A stretch of DNA of 12,012 bases from JACQNR01 sp049515175 (GCA_049515175.1 JBEKUI010000131.1:1-12012); one strand, 5' to 3'. Counted from the stretch's first letter, positions 1 through 6,517 are shown. Numbers and translations are program-made. The notes: generated by a model from the sequence alone, not told the origin.

Positions 1-1042
1 TGCCGGTCGCGGCGAGCCCGCCCTGGCCGTCCAGAGCAATCGTGCTGGCGTTCGAGACCGACCAGGTGAGATTCGCCGAGTCTTGCGTCACCACCTTATC
101 GCCCTGGCGGCGATATTGAATTTCCCGCGGCGATACGTCGAGTGAGGCTTGCACCGTATTCGCGACGTTGACCGTGGCGCTCGACTTCTGCACCCCGCCC
201 GGCCCCGCCGCCGTGAAGTTGTAAGTTGTGGTGGACTTCGGGCTCACCGTTTGCTCGCCCGAGGCCGCGACTTTGCCGATCTCGCTGATTTCCGTTGCCG
301 CCGCTTCGTTCGATGACCAGGTGAGCTTGGTCGATTCGCCGCAGCCGATCTGGGATTGGGCGGCGGAGAACTGTCCGCTGACCGGCGCCACCGCGACCGT
401 GGCGCTGGCGATGCCGGCCGTGAAGCGCGGCGAGGAATTGTATTTGGAAGCCTCCCGCCAGTCCGTCGTCCGCTGCGCTCCGCTGTGGCGCACGTCCACA
501 ATGACGCGCTTGCCGGCCGGGACGTCGACCGACCCTGACCAGAGGGTCTCCGTGCCGCGCAGGAGCGTCAGCTTGTGTGTCCCGGGCGGAACGAGCAGTT
601 GCTGCTTCCAAATGATGTTGTGATTGAACTCGTCGGCCTCGCCCACGGTGAATGCCGGCGTCGTGCCGTTAAGCAGCACAGCGGCGTGACCGTCGCCCTC
701 AATCTGAATGCGGCCAAAGGGGCCGGAAACCGTTCCCGGCACCGGCTGCATGGTGACCTTGAGGTTGTGGGTCTGGCCCTCTGCCACGGTGACCTTCTCG
801 CTGACGGGAACGTACCCGTAGTTGTATATGTCAACCGTGTGTTCGCCCGGGCTCATGTGCCGCAATAGCAGCTGGCGGTTGCCGGAGAGGCTTGCGCCGC
901 CCTTGGCAACGCCATCGACGTAAATGTAGGCTTGACTCGGGTGGACTCGAATCCGCAGCCGGGCGTCCTTCGCCCCGGCCGAACCGGCGATGCCCAGCAC
1001 AACGAGCGCAACCATAGTAAGGATGATCCGAAGATTTCTCAT
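1..1042 (-). CDS. Secreted PEGA / Ig-like repeat protein, partial (C-terminus outside window)
   Basis: The reading frame is open from an ATG at 1042 down to base 1, giving 347 codons with no stop, so the C-terminus lies beyond the left edge. Residues 1-24 look like a signal peptide (basic start, hydrophobic LVVLGIAG, AGA cleavage site). Residues about 27-98 form a PEGA-type domain (IRVHPSQAYIYVDG, then PGEHTVDIYNYGYVP), and residues about 108-187 a second, more diverged PEGA-like unit (PPGTHKLTLLRG). Residues about 218-293 form an Ig-like unit with the LTWSSN...TTTYNFTA...GPGG pattern; a second begins near 298 (LTWSVSNAS). Such proteins in acidobacteria often end in an OmpA-like domain, but that part is not visible here. 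A GAGGGGG Shine-Dalgarno-like tract lies 9 bases upstream of the start. It probably acts in the periplasm or at the outer membrane as a surface-binding or structural protein. Domain calls are by eye; the exact function is unknown. Confidence 0.85.
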   Translation of the reverse strand, partial: MRNLRIILTMVALVVLGIAGSAGAKDARLRIRVHPSQAYIYVDGVAKGGASLSGNRQLLLRHMSPGEHTVDIYNYGYVPVSEKVTVAEGQTHNLKVTMQPVPGTVSGPFGRIQIEGDGHAAVLLNGTTPAFTVGEADEFNHNIIWKQQLLVPPGTHKLTLLRGTETLWSGSVDVPAGKRVIVDVRHSGAQRTTDWREASKYNSSPRFTAGIASATVAVAPVSGQFSAAQSQIGCGESTKLTWSSNEAAATEISEIGKVAASGEQTVSPKSTTTYNFTAAGPGGVQKSSATVNVANTVQASLDVSPREIQYRRQGDKVVTQDSANLTWSVSNASTIALDGQGGLAATG

Positions 1043-1123
1043 TGGTATGTGCCCCCTCTATTCGAAAATATGCGCGGTCTGGATCAACCGCAAACGCCGC
1101 AATCGTTCTGGCTTGGTTCATAG

Positions 1124-1152
1124 AGTTTACAATTGCTTGGCCGGGATATCAA
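1124..1152 (-). promoter_or_regulatory. Sigma70-like promoter of the PEGA/Ig-like gene
   Basis: Read on the minus strand, TTGATA (1152-1147, 5 of 6 to consensus) is separated by exactly 17 bases from TAAACT (1129-1124, 4 of 6). This predicts transcription starting near 1117 and a 5' leader of roughly 75 bases before the ATG at 1042. The site sits in the 196-base gap after the PilZ gene, so the PEGA gene can be transcribed independently of it. Confidence 0.6.
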
Positions 1153-1238
1153 ACCTCTTCTGCATGGTTATCAGCGATGTAGAATACCCAGGTCGATTAC
1201 TGCAAAACAATGAATAGACCAGGTTAATGCGGCGCCGC

Positions 1239-2018
1239 TTAATCGGGGCGGGGGAGCGGAGCCGGCGGTTGAAGTCGGAGGTTGGAGCAAATCTCGCGCA
1301 GCAGTTGTTCCGTCGGCGGCTCGAGCGACGAAAACTTCACGCCCACGCACCCTTCCCGGCTTTTCCAGATGACTCGGGCGGGAAGGCGCAGCGGCTTGCC
1401 ATTCCACTCCGTGTTCAGATCGCACGGCTGGCCGGCTTCGGGGGCCTCCGGACCCGTCAGGCAGCCGCCCAGAATAGAAAGCGTGATCAGCCGGACGTTG
1501 CTCCCCGCGCCGGTCGCGACGTTGGTGAGGTGGGCGCGCAATTCGCTGATGTAGCGGGGAACGCGGCGGCGCTCGCGCAGGGCCGCGGGTGAGGCCGCGT
1601 TCCCCGCGGGCAGCGAGATGACGACCGGCCCGTCGGCGAGTGGCGTCGCAGTCTCCGGCGACGGCAGGGGCGCGTGCTCGATCTCCGGGGTCGCAGCCGT
1701 CGGCGGCCGCAGGCGAAGTGCATTACACAGCTCGCTCAGGCGCTGCTGGCTCTCCCGGTCCACGGAGAGGAATCTCAATCCCAGTGTTCCGTCCGCCTCC
1801 TTTGCCACCACTTGCGCCTCAAAACCCAGGTCACTCCCTTGCCAGTCCAGGTAGAGCTCGCACTTCCTGCCGACTTCCAGGTCCTGCCCACTTTCCAGGG
1901 AGCAGCCCTGCATGCTGATGACGCCCACCACGACGTTCGTGCCCACGCCCCCGCCCGCCGGGTGCAGCCGGCCTTTCATGCCATAATCGTAACGGGGAAC
2001 CTTGCGCCGATCGGCCAT
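1239..2018 (-). CDS. Tandem PilZ-domain protein, putative c-di-GMP receptor
   Basis: This 259-residue protein has two PilZ-like domains, at about residues 4-104 and 149-250, joined by a Pro/Ala-rich linker (about 105-147). Both begin with the RxxxR c-di-GMP motif (R5/R9 in RRKVPR; R151/R155 in RRRVPR). In PilZ receptors this arginine pair wraps the dinucleotide and a downstream (D/N)xSxxG motif completes the site. Here the second motif reads VISMQG (33-38) and TLSILG (179-184): the Ser and Gly are kept but the first D/N is lost in both copies. There is no signal peptide or membrane helix, so it is likely cytosolic. The start at 2018 was chosen because the PilZ motif begins there; the frame stays open further upstream, but that part is not PilZ-like. 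There is no clear Shine-Dalgarno sequence. It is divergent from the exported protein at 2106, and the PEGA gene follows on the same strand. Family assignment is firm; ligand binding is inferred. Confidence 0.85.
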   Translation of the reverse strand: MADRRKVPRYDYGMKGRLHPAGGGVGTNVVVGVISMQGCSLESGQDLEVGRKCELYLDWQGSDLGFEAQVVAKEADGTLGLRFLSVDRESQQRLSELCNALRLRPPTAATPEIEHAPLPSPETATPLADGPVVISLPAGNAASPAALRERRRVPRYISELRAHLTNVATGAGSNVRLITLSILGGCLTGPEAPEAGQPCDLNTEWNGKPLRLPARVIWKSREGCVGVKFSSLEPPTEQLLREICSNLRLQPPAPLPRPD

Positions 2019-2105
2019 CAGGGGAAAGTTTAACCGGGTGGCGCGGCGAACGCAAGCCGCTGGGGAAACTTCCCGGGGGCCATTTCTTTTTCCGGAGGGT
2101 GTCCG

Positions 2106-3434
2106 ATGCGTTACGTTCACTGGCTGCTCGCGCTGCTGGCACTCGCCCCACCCATTGCCGCCGCGCAGGGTGCCGAACGCCGCGAGTTCAGCTTTGAACT
2201 GAAAGCTCCCGGCGAAGCCGTGGCGGAAGTCATCGCTTCCGCGCCGGGCGCCGCCTGGGGTCGCGCGGGGGCCGAGGCTGCCATCGCCACGGCGTATCTC
2301 GACGATCATTACAACCAGGATGTGATCGTGCTTCACGGGGAGGAGCGCTGGACGTACCGCGTGTTTCTGGGCCCTCTGGAGGCAGGCAACCATCGACTGC
2401 GCGTGGAACGCAACGCCCAGTGGTCCGCCCCCAGTGCGGGCTTGAAGGTGGAGAACGTCCACGTGATCGAAGTAGAACCGAAGGATCCGGAGTACCGGGC
2501 CAGCGCCCACGCGCCAATCCTTCTGGCGCGCGCCGACACGGTGGGCCATTTTTCGGATGCTCCGCTACTGATGTGGTACGAGCGCTTTCAGGAAGGCCCG
2601 AACCAGACCATCCAGTATAGCATCGTCTTAAGTAACGAGGACAGCGGCACCCCCACGGAAGCCCTCATGGCGCGCTGGGGGCGCGCCTCCGATATCGAGT
2701 ACGTTTACCGCGTGACGCTCGATGCCGGGGGGAAAGTGCAGCAGGAAATCTTCCAGGGCATGGACCACGACGACCGCGCTTTCCACGGCCAGAGGCTCGG
2801 CCAGCATCCGCTCATTCTGGTGGCGACGCCGAACAACTGCTTCGCCGACACGGGGTATTCGGTCCTTCAGTACCACTTGCTTCCGGTTTTCGCGGACCTC
2901 AGCGGCGACTCTCGCGAGGAGTTGATGGACCGATTTCCGTGGACCTATTCGATCATGGCGCAGGAACTGGAGCGCGAGGGCAAACTGCGGCCCTATGATG
3001 TGACGCAGGGCGAGAACATCAGCGACCCGCGCAACTACCTCTACGTTGAGATGGAGGCGGAGAACCGGCAGAGCGGCTTGGTGGTTTGGGTGAAGCTGAA
3101 GGGCCGGCCGCAATGGTATTCCTCCCACCGCGGACGCTGGCCGCTGGTGATCTCCCGCAGCGGCTGGTACCGCACCACGGTCGAACTCCCGCCGCAGACT
3201 GCCCCTGAGGCGATTGAGTCGCTGGCCCTGGAGTGTGTGGATCTTCGGGATCCGCGCCCGTTCGAGCCTGACGACGAGCCGCTTCCGCCGCCGGCCCAAA
3301 GCCTGCTGCACAAAATCGGCAAGGCATTCCTTCTCGAGGCGGATTACCGCCCCGGAAAAAACATTCTGCAGGTCGACCGAGCCATTACCTTCCACCCCGG
3401 CGACATGCAGACGTTTCCCTTGGATGCGCATTAG
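2106..3434 (+). CDS. Exported protein of unknown function (442 aa)
   Basis: I do not recognise this family with confidence. Residues 1-20 are a clear signal peptide (hydrophobic LLALLALAPPIAAA, cut near AAA|QG), so the protein is periplasmic or further out. Residues about 25-120 look like an all-beta unit (YRVFLGPLEAGNHRLRVER). Residues about 125-290 contain a Tyr/Trp-rich segment (LLMWYERF, DIEYVYRVTLD, NNCFADTGYSVLQYH), faintly reminiscent of VPS62-like proteins; that resemblance is too weak to name it. The C-terminal part (about 315-442) is beta-rich and ends with a charged and proline-rich stretch. There is no lipobox and no membrane helix after the signal peptide. The start has a strong GGAGG (2094-2098) 7 bases upstream. 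It is divergent from the tandem PilZ gene, with 87 bases between the two starts in which I see no clear promoter; a shared control region is possible. Codon use matches its high-GC neighbours, so it looks native. Confidence 0.75.
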   Translation: MRYVHWLLALLALAPPIAAAQGAERREFSFELKAPGEAVAEVIASAPGAAWGRAGAEAAIATAYLDDHYNQDVIVLHGEERWTYRVFLGPLEAGNHRLRVERNAQWSAPSAGLKVENVHVIEVEPKDPEYRASAHAPILLARADTVGHFSDAPLLMWYERFQEGPNQTIQYSIVLSNEDSGTPTEALMARWGRASDIEYVYRVTLDAGGKVQQEIFQGMDHDDRAFHGQRLGQHPLILVATPNNCFADTGYSVLQYHLLPVFADLSGDSREELMDRFPWTYSIMAQELEREGKLRPYDVTQGENISDPRNYLYVEMEAENRQSGLVVWVKLKGRPQWYSSHRGRWPLVISRSGWYRTTVELPPQTAPEAIESLALECVDLRDPRPFEPDDEPLPPPAQSLLHKIGKAFLLEADYRPGKNILQVDRAITFHPGDMQTFPLDAH

Positions 3435-3523
3435 CCTTGGGAACGTGAGGTGCTAGCCGCGCCGTCGCTTCCACTTGCGGCTGGCGCTTCGCCATTCGCC
3501 TCGCGCCCAGTTCGCTTCTCGCC

Positions 3524-3529
3524 TATAAT
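3524..3529 (+). promoter_or_regulatory. Candidate -10 element upstream of the URO-D-like gene
   Basis: A perfect TATAAT lies in the 136-base gap before the gene, about 42 bases upstream of its ATG, in an otherwise very GC-rich sequence. No good -35 hexamer is seen 16-18 bases upstream (about 3501-3506 reads TCGCGC), and there is no extended -10 TG. If used, the 5' leader would be about 35 bases. Confidence 0.35.
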
Positions 3530-3570
3530 GCCAGCGCCCTGGACCCCCATCGCCCTCGCCCGGGGGAACC

Positions 3571-4704
3571 ATGACCCATCGCGAACGCGTGCTGGCGGCG
3601 CTGCGGCGCCAGCCATCGGATCGTGTGCCGCTCGACCTGGGAGCTTCGGCCTCCTCAACCGTCACGGCGTGTTTCCACGAGCGCCTGCGCGCCCATTTGA
3701 ATCTGCCCGCCGAGCCGCCCCCCGTGGCGTATGCCCGGCGCAACTCCACCGTCATCCCCGACGACGTCATCCTCGAACGTTTCGGCGTGGATACGCGCCC
3801 CGTGCTCCTGGGCACGCCTGATGCGCAGCCCGAACGCGCCATCGATGCCGACAGTTTTGTGGACGACTGGGGTGTCACGTGGCGGCGGCCCTCCGGCGGG
3901 CACTTCATCAACTGCGACGGACCGTTCTACAAGCTCACGGACCCCGCGCCCAAAGACCTCGAGCGTTATTCCTGGCCCGACGTGAACGATCCCGGGCGCT
4001 ATCGCGGTGTGCGCGAGTGGGCGCGGCGGTTGCGCGAGCAGACCGATTGCGCGGTGGTTCTGAACCTGCTCGCGGGGCCGGTCCACCAATCACAGTGGTT
4101 GCGCGGTTACGAAGCGTGGCTGGAGGACTTGCTGCTGCGTCCGAAGTTCGTGGAAGCGATGGCGGAACGTATCACCGACGTCTGGGTGGGCATCGCGACG
4201 CGCGCCCTGGAAGAAGCCGGGGAATTCGTCGATCTTGTGACCTATGGCGACGACATCGCCATGCAGCGCTCCCCCCTGATGCGATTGGAGCTCTATCGCC
4301 GGCTCATCAAGCCCCAGCACACGCGCATGGTGGCAACCGCCCGGCGCTTCGGCAAGCCCGTCCTTTATCACTGCTGTGGCTCGGTCTACAGCCTTATCCC
4401 CGACCTGCTGGAAGTGGGCGTCGACGCGCTCAATCCCGTGCAGGTCGCTGCCGCGAACATGGACACCCAGCGGCTGAAGCTCGAATTCGGCCGCGACCTC
4501 ACCTTCTGGGGCGCGATCGATACGCAGCGCGTTCTGCCGCTGGGCACGCCGGAGGAAGTGAGAGCCGAAGTGAAACGACGCATCGAAGACCTGGGGCCGG
4601 GCGGAGGTTACGTCCTCTGCCCCGTCCACAACGTCCAGCCCGACGTCCCACCCGCAAATATCGCCGCCATGTTCGAAGCAGCCCTGGAATTCGGCCAGGC
4701 CTGA
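3571..4704 (+). CDS. Uroporphyrinogen decarboxylase-superfamily protein (putative zinc/corrinoid methyltransferase type, not HemE)
   Basis: The 377-residue protein has the typical URO-D-family start (MTHRERVLAALRRQPSDRVPLDLG) and overall length. HemE's substrate-binding RQAGRY signature is absent at the N-terminus. A thiol-activating zinc site like that of MtaA/CmuA-type methyltransferases appears instead: H267 and C269 in KPVLYHCCGS, and C350 in GGGYVLCPVHNVQ. In those relatives His, Cys and Cys bind zinc, which activates a thiol or thioether for methyl transfer to or from a corrinoid protein. No corrinoid protein or activase gene is in the window, so the substrate cannot be named. It is likely cytosolic, with no signal peptide. 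The start follows GGGGGA by only a few bases. The gene is followed by a strong terminator, so it looks monocistronic. Fold assignment is firm; the methyltransferase role is inferred from the ligand pattern. Confidence 0.82.
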   Translation: MTHRERVLAALRRQPSDRVPLDLGASASSTVTACFHERLRAHLNLPAEPPPVAYARRNSTVIPDDVILERFGVDTRPVLLGTPDAQPERAIDADSFVDDWGVTWRRPSGGHFINCDGPFYKLTDPAPKDLERYSWPDVNDPGRYRGVREWARRLREQTDCAVVLNLLAGPVHQSQWLRGYEAWLEDLLLRPKFVEAMAERITDVWVGIATRALEEAGEFVDLVTYGDDIAMQRSPLMRLELYRRLIKPQHTRMVATARRFGKPVLYHCCGSVYSLIPDLLEVGVDALNPVQVAAANMDTQRLKLEFGRDLTFWGAIDTQRVLPLGTPEEVRAEVKRRIEDLGPGGGYVLCPVHNVQPDVPPANIAAMFEAALEFGQA

Positions 4705-4726
4705 GTCCCATTTCGTCGCCGGGCCC

Positions 4727-4747
4727 GAAGGCAGAAGGCAGAAGGCA
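4727..4747 (+). repeat. Three tandem copies of GAAGGCA
   Basis: Three perfect head-to-tail copies of the 7-mer GAAGGCA lie 22 bases after the URO-D stop codon and just before the terminator hairpin. A partial GCA follows. The function is unknown; it may be slippage-prone or part of a dispersed intergenic repeat together with the hairpin. Confidence 0.7.
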
Positions 4748-4761
4748 GCAAACCTTCGTAG

Positions 4762-4787
4762 GGGCGGGCCTTGGCCCGCCCTTTTTT
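4762..4787 (+). terminator. Rho-independent terminator after the URO-D-like gene
   Basis: A perfect inverted repeat (GGGCGGGCC, TT, GGCCCGCCC; practical stem of 7 bp with a 6-base loop) is followed directly by six T residues (4782-4787). It ends 58 bases after the URO-D-like stop and precedes the Mrr-type gene on the same strand, so it separates the two transcripts. A dispersed GC-rich palindrome repeat is an alternative or additional identity. Confidence 0.85.
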
Positions 4788-4800
4788 CTTGCCCTCAACC

Positions 4801-4829
4801 TTGATTCCCTCCGCAAAGAAGCGGAGAAT
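4801..4829 (+). promoter_or_regulatory. Weak candidate promoter of the Mrr-type gene
   Basis: TTGATT (4801-4806) and GAGAAT (4824-4829), each 4 of 6 to consensus, are separated by 17 bases. They lie just after the terminator and about 55 bases before the ATG at 4884. The spacer contains a 5-bp inverted repeat (TCCGC/GCGGA, 4810-4825) that overlaps the -10. Confidence 0.3.
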
Positions 4830-4883
4830 CCTGCCTTCAGACTCGCAGACCCCCGATCCAAGGGTCCAGCGAGTGAGGTGTAT

Positions 4884-5669
4884 ATGAACTGGCTTGACAC
4901 ACTTTCCGGAATTGAATTTGAGGGACTGATAACCCGGCTTCTGGAGCGCATGGGGTTTCGCGCCGAAATGACCAAAGCCAGCGGAGACGGAGGAGTTGAT
5001 GTTGTGGCGACACTCGACCATCCCCTCACCGGAGGGCGCTATCTCATCCAATGCAAGAGATACGCTCCGGACTCGCCTGTGGGTGCGGCCACGGTGCGAG
5101 AGTTCTACGGAGCGCTGACCGCCGATAGACGCGCTGTCAAAGGCATCCTGATTACGACCTCTGGCTTCACGGTTCAGGCGCAGGAATTCGTCCGTGGACT
5201 GCCTATCGAACTAATCGGACGCGACCAACTGGAACCGCTGTTGGCTCGGTACGGTCTTGACAGTGAGGCGCTCTCTGCGCAAAAGATCCTCAAATGCGTC
5301 GAAGGATATCGGAAGGTCGAGCAACTGGCGTTGGAGGCTGCCTGGGTGGATGGTAAAGCAGTCGTGCGCTCGGACGGTAAAGATTTGTCGCCGCACCTGA
5401 GTAATCCGGAGATGATGCTCTGGCTGGCGGGATATGGGATAGGTTGGAACACCCGCATGGGGACGATATTGGAAGAGAGGGTTAAAATGCGGCGGTGGAT
5501 GGAGTCGTTAAACAAGGCGCGGGCACTACTCCGTCAGGTAACCGTCGCGCAGGCTGAGTCGGCACTCGGCCCGCCAGAGAGTCGCGTTGGTCTGGGCGAA
5601 AACGTTTTATACAACTACGCGGACCTGACCGTCGAATTCCACGACGGCAAAGTCGCGGATGTCCGGTAG
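4884..5669 (+). CDS. Mrr-type PD-(D/E)xK restriction endonuclease-like protein
   Basis: The 261-residue protein starts with an Mrr_cat-type nuclease domain (about residues 4-122): the helix FEGLITRLLERMGF with conserved E13, then GDGGVDVV with D39, then YLIQCKRY with the catalytic QxK (Q56, K58). This is the usual active site of Mrr-like enzymes, which cut DNA (often modified DNA) with Mg2+. Residues 128-215 are helical and not recognised. The last 45 residues (QAESALGPP...GENVLYNYADLTVEFHDGKVADV) resemble a half BamE/OmlA-like module; this is a by-eye impression. There are no membrane segments. The ATG at 4884 was chosen for GAGGTG 4 bases upstream and because it begins the domain; the open frame extends far upstream only as a shadow of the URO-D gene. 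A small Cys4 membrane protein follows 63 bases later, probably co-transcribed. G+C content is lower than in the flanking genes, consistent with gain by transfer. The nuclease fold is firm; a defence role is inferred. Confidence 0.85.
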   Translation: MNWLDTLSGIEFEGLITRLLERMGFRAEMTKASGDGGVDVVATLDHPLTGGRYLIQCKRYAPDSPVGAATVREFYGALTADRRAVKGILITTSGFTVQAQEFVRGLPIELIGRDQLEPLLARYGLDSEALSAQKILKCVEGYRKVEQLALEAAWVDGKAVVRSDGKDLSPHLSNPEMMLWLAGYGIGWNTRMGTILEERVKMRRWMESLNKARALLRQVTVAQAESALGPPESRVGLGENVLYNYADLTVEFHDGKVADVR

Positions 5670-5732
5670 GGACTTCCTCTCACCGGTGGGGGGGCGGGGA
5701 AAGCAGCACGCACTTTCGAGGGACTCAAAACC

Positions 5733-6170
5733 ATGCGACTGAGGCATCGCCAGACGTGCTTGGATTGCGGCTTTCTAGCAATCCAGGGACGTGAGATCAC
5801 AGATGGTGAGCGAGTGATGCTTGCGACGCGGGGGAAGTCATCGGTCATGCCATCCAATCCCGAAAGAACTCGGTGCCACCGGAACCTTTGGGTCATTTAC
5901 GACCTGACTTACACCGGAGACTCACTGGATGGAGTGTTCGAGGAAATCGAAAGGCCTAGGGACAAGTGCCCAGGATTTTTCCAATACGAATCTGGATTCG
6001 CTCCCGATCAGCACTTCCAACGGCGGGATGAAAAACAGCGTGAAAAACTCCAGTGGCGCATAGCCATACTCGGGTTCGGAGGTGCATTAATCGGAGCTAT
6101 CGTCGGCAGTCGGCTACACGAGCTCGTGTCCTGGGTGGCTGAACTCTGGCACAACGTGACCAGCAGGTAG
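5733..6170 (+). CDS. Small Cys4 protein with one C-terminal membrane helix, unknown function
   Basis: This 145-residue protein has four cysteines arranged as C9xxC12, C48 and C79, which could form a zinc-ribbon-like knuckle. The segment around residues 78-97 (KCPGFFQYESGFAPDQHF) looks like a recurring motif of uncharacterised proteins, followed by a short charged helix (RRDEKQREK). Residues 109-127 (IAILGFGGALIGAIVG) form one membrane helix, followed by an amphipathic tail. There is no signal peptide, so the Cys-containing part probably faces the cytosol. A GAGGGA Shine-Dalgarno sequence lies 9 bases upstream, supporting a real gene. It follows the Mrr-type gene by 63 bases with no terminator between them, and a hairpin follows its stop. 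It shares the lower G+C of its neighbour (sampled lines 47-52%). It could be a membrane sensor or anchor acting with the nuclease, or an unrelated passenger; the sequence does not decide. Confidence 0.7.
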   Translation: MRLRHRQTCLDCGFLAIQGREITDGERVMLATRGKSSVMPSNPERTRCHRNLWVIYDLTYTGDSLDGVFEEIERPRDKCPGFFQYESGFAPDQHFQRRDEKQREKLQWRIAILGFGGALIGAIVGSRLHELVSWVAELWHNVTSR

Positions 6171-6177
6171 ATACAAG

Positions 6178-6202
6178 CGCGGAGTTGTTGTATAACTCCG
6201 CG
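6178..6202 (+). terminator. Hairpin after the Cys4 membrane protein, weak terminator
   Basis: A perfect 9-bp stem (CGCGGAGTT with AACTCCGCG) closes a 7-base loop, beginning 8 bases after the stop codon at 6170. The following sequence is only moderately T-rich (GCTCTTCTT), so termination may be inefficient or the structure may protect the 3' end. Confidence 0.55.
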
Positions 6203-6481
6203 GCTCTTCTTGCCCGCATCAAAGAGAAACCTGCAGAGTCAGAGGACAATTCAGCGCCACCTCTGCGGTGCGGGGGCGATCTGGTGGGGGACAAAATGGT
6301 CCGAGACGGGTGAGACTCCGAGGGGTTTTTCGCCGCCATTTCGACCAAAAGTGTGGCTTTTTGGAACACTGGATTTGCAGGGAATTCACCCAGCAATAAA
6401 GCTTGATGAGGGGGCGCGTAGCGCAAAATTCACTGTTCAATCTTGCGGTTATTCCTCCGCCGGACTGTGAACTGGCAGCTC
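6203..6481. other. Non-coding gap before the mrdA promoter region
   Basis: I see no convincing gene here. The short open frames have no Shine-Dalgarno sequence and no recognisable motif. Bases 6297-6326 resemble, in reverse, the CCA-acceptor and part of the T-arm of a tRNA, but no complete cloverleaf can be drawn. The base composition is mixed. The stretch looks like the right-hand edge of the lower-GC islet. Confidence 0.4.
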
Positions 6482-6502
6482 TTTCCACAGAATTTCCACA
6501 GA
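6482..6502 (+). repeat. Two direct TTTCCACAGA repeats upstream of mrdA
   Basis: TTTCCACAGA occurs at 6482-6491 and again at 6493-6502. The two 10-mers are identical, in the same orientation and 11 bases apart (one helical turn). They lie 16 bases upstream of the candidate -35 of mrdA, a natural place for an activator or operator. They resemble DnaA boxes but have two mismatches each to TTATCCACA. Confidence 0.5.
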
Positions 6503-6517
6503 CAACCACCTTACTAG

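Noticed and set aside
1224..1242. Palindrome over the PilZ stop codon (TTAA, GCGGCGCCGC, TTAA)
   Set aside because: The arms meet with no loop and no T-tract follows on the minus strand, so it is a poor terminator and probably chance in a GC-rich sequence.
2019..2549. Upstream minus-strand extension of the PilZ frame
   Set aside because: It overlaps the exported-protein gene at 2106 on the other strand, and its translation has no PilZ features. The domain begins immediately at the ATG at 2018.
2628..3431. 267-residue minus-strand frame opposite the exported protein, and a similar one at 8368-9171 opposite rodA
   Set aside because: Both are antisense shadows caused by GC-biased third positions; the plus-strand genes have signal peptide or family motifs.
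3879..4883. Long open frame upstream of and in phase with the Mrr-type gene
   Set aside because: It is the shadow of the URO-D-like gene in another frame: an Arg/Ala/Gly-rich translation with no family motif. Only the part from the ATG at 4884 carries domains and a ribosome-binding site.
6143..6311. Open stretch of about 55 codons after the Cys4 gene, ending at TGA 6309-6311
   Set aside because: It overlaps the end of the Cys4 gene in another frame, has no good start codon or ribosome-binding site, and its first part is the terminator hairpin.
6210..6470. 86-residue plus-strand frame in the gap before mrdA
   Set aside because: No ribosome-binding site, no recognisable motif and an odd composition; it is probably chance.
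6482..6502. DnaA boxes / replication origin
   Set aside because: Each site has two mismatches to TTATCCACA, only two copies are present, and there is no AT-rich unwinding region or dnaA/dnaN nearby.
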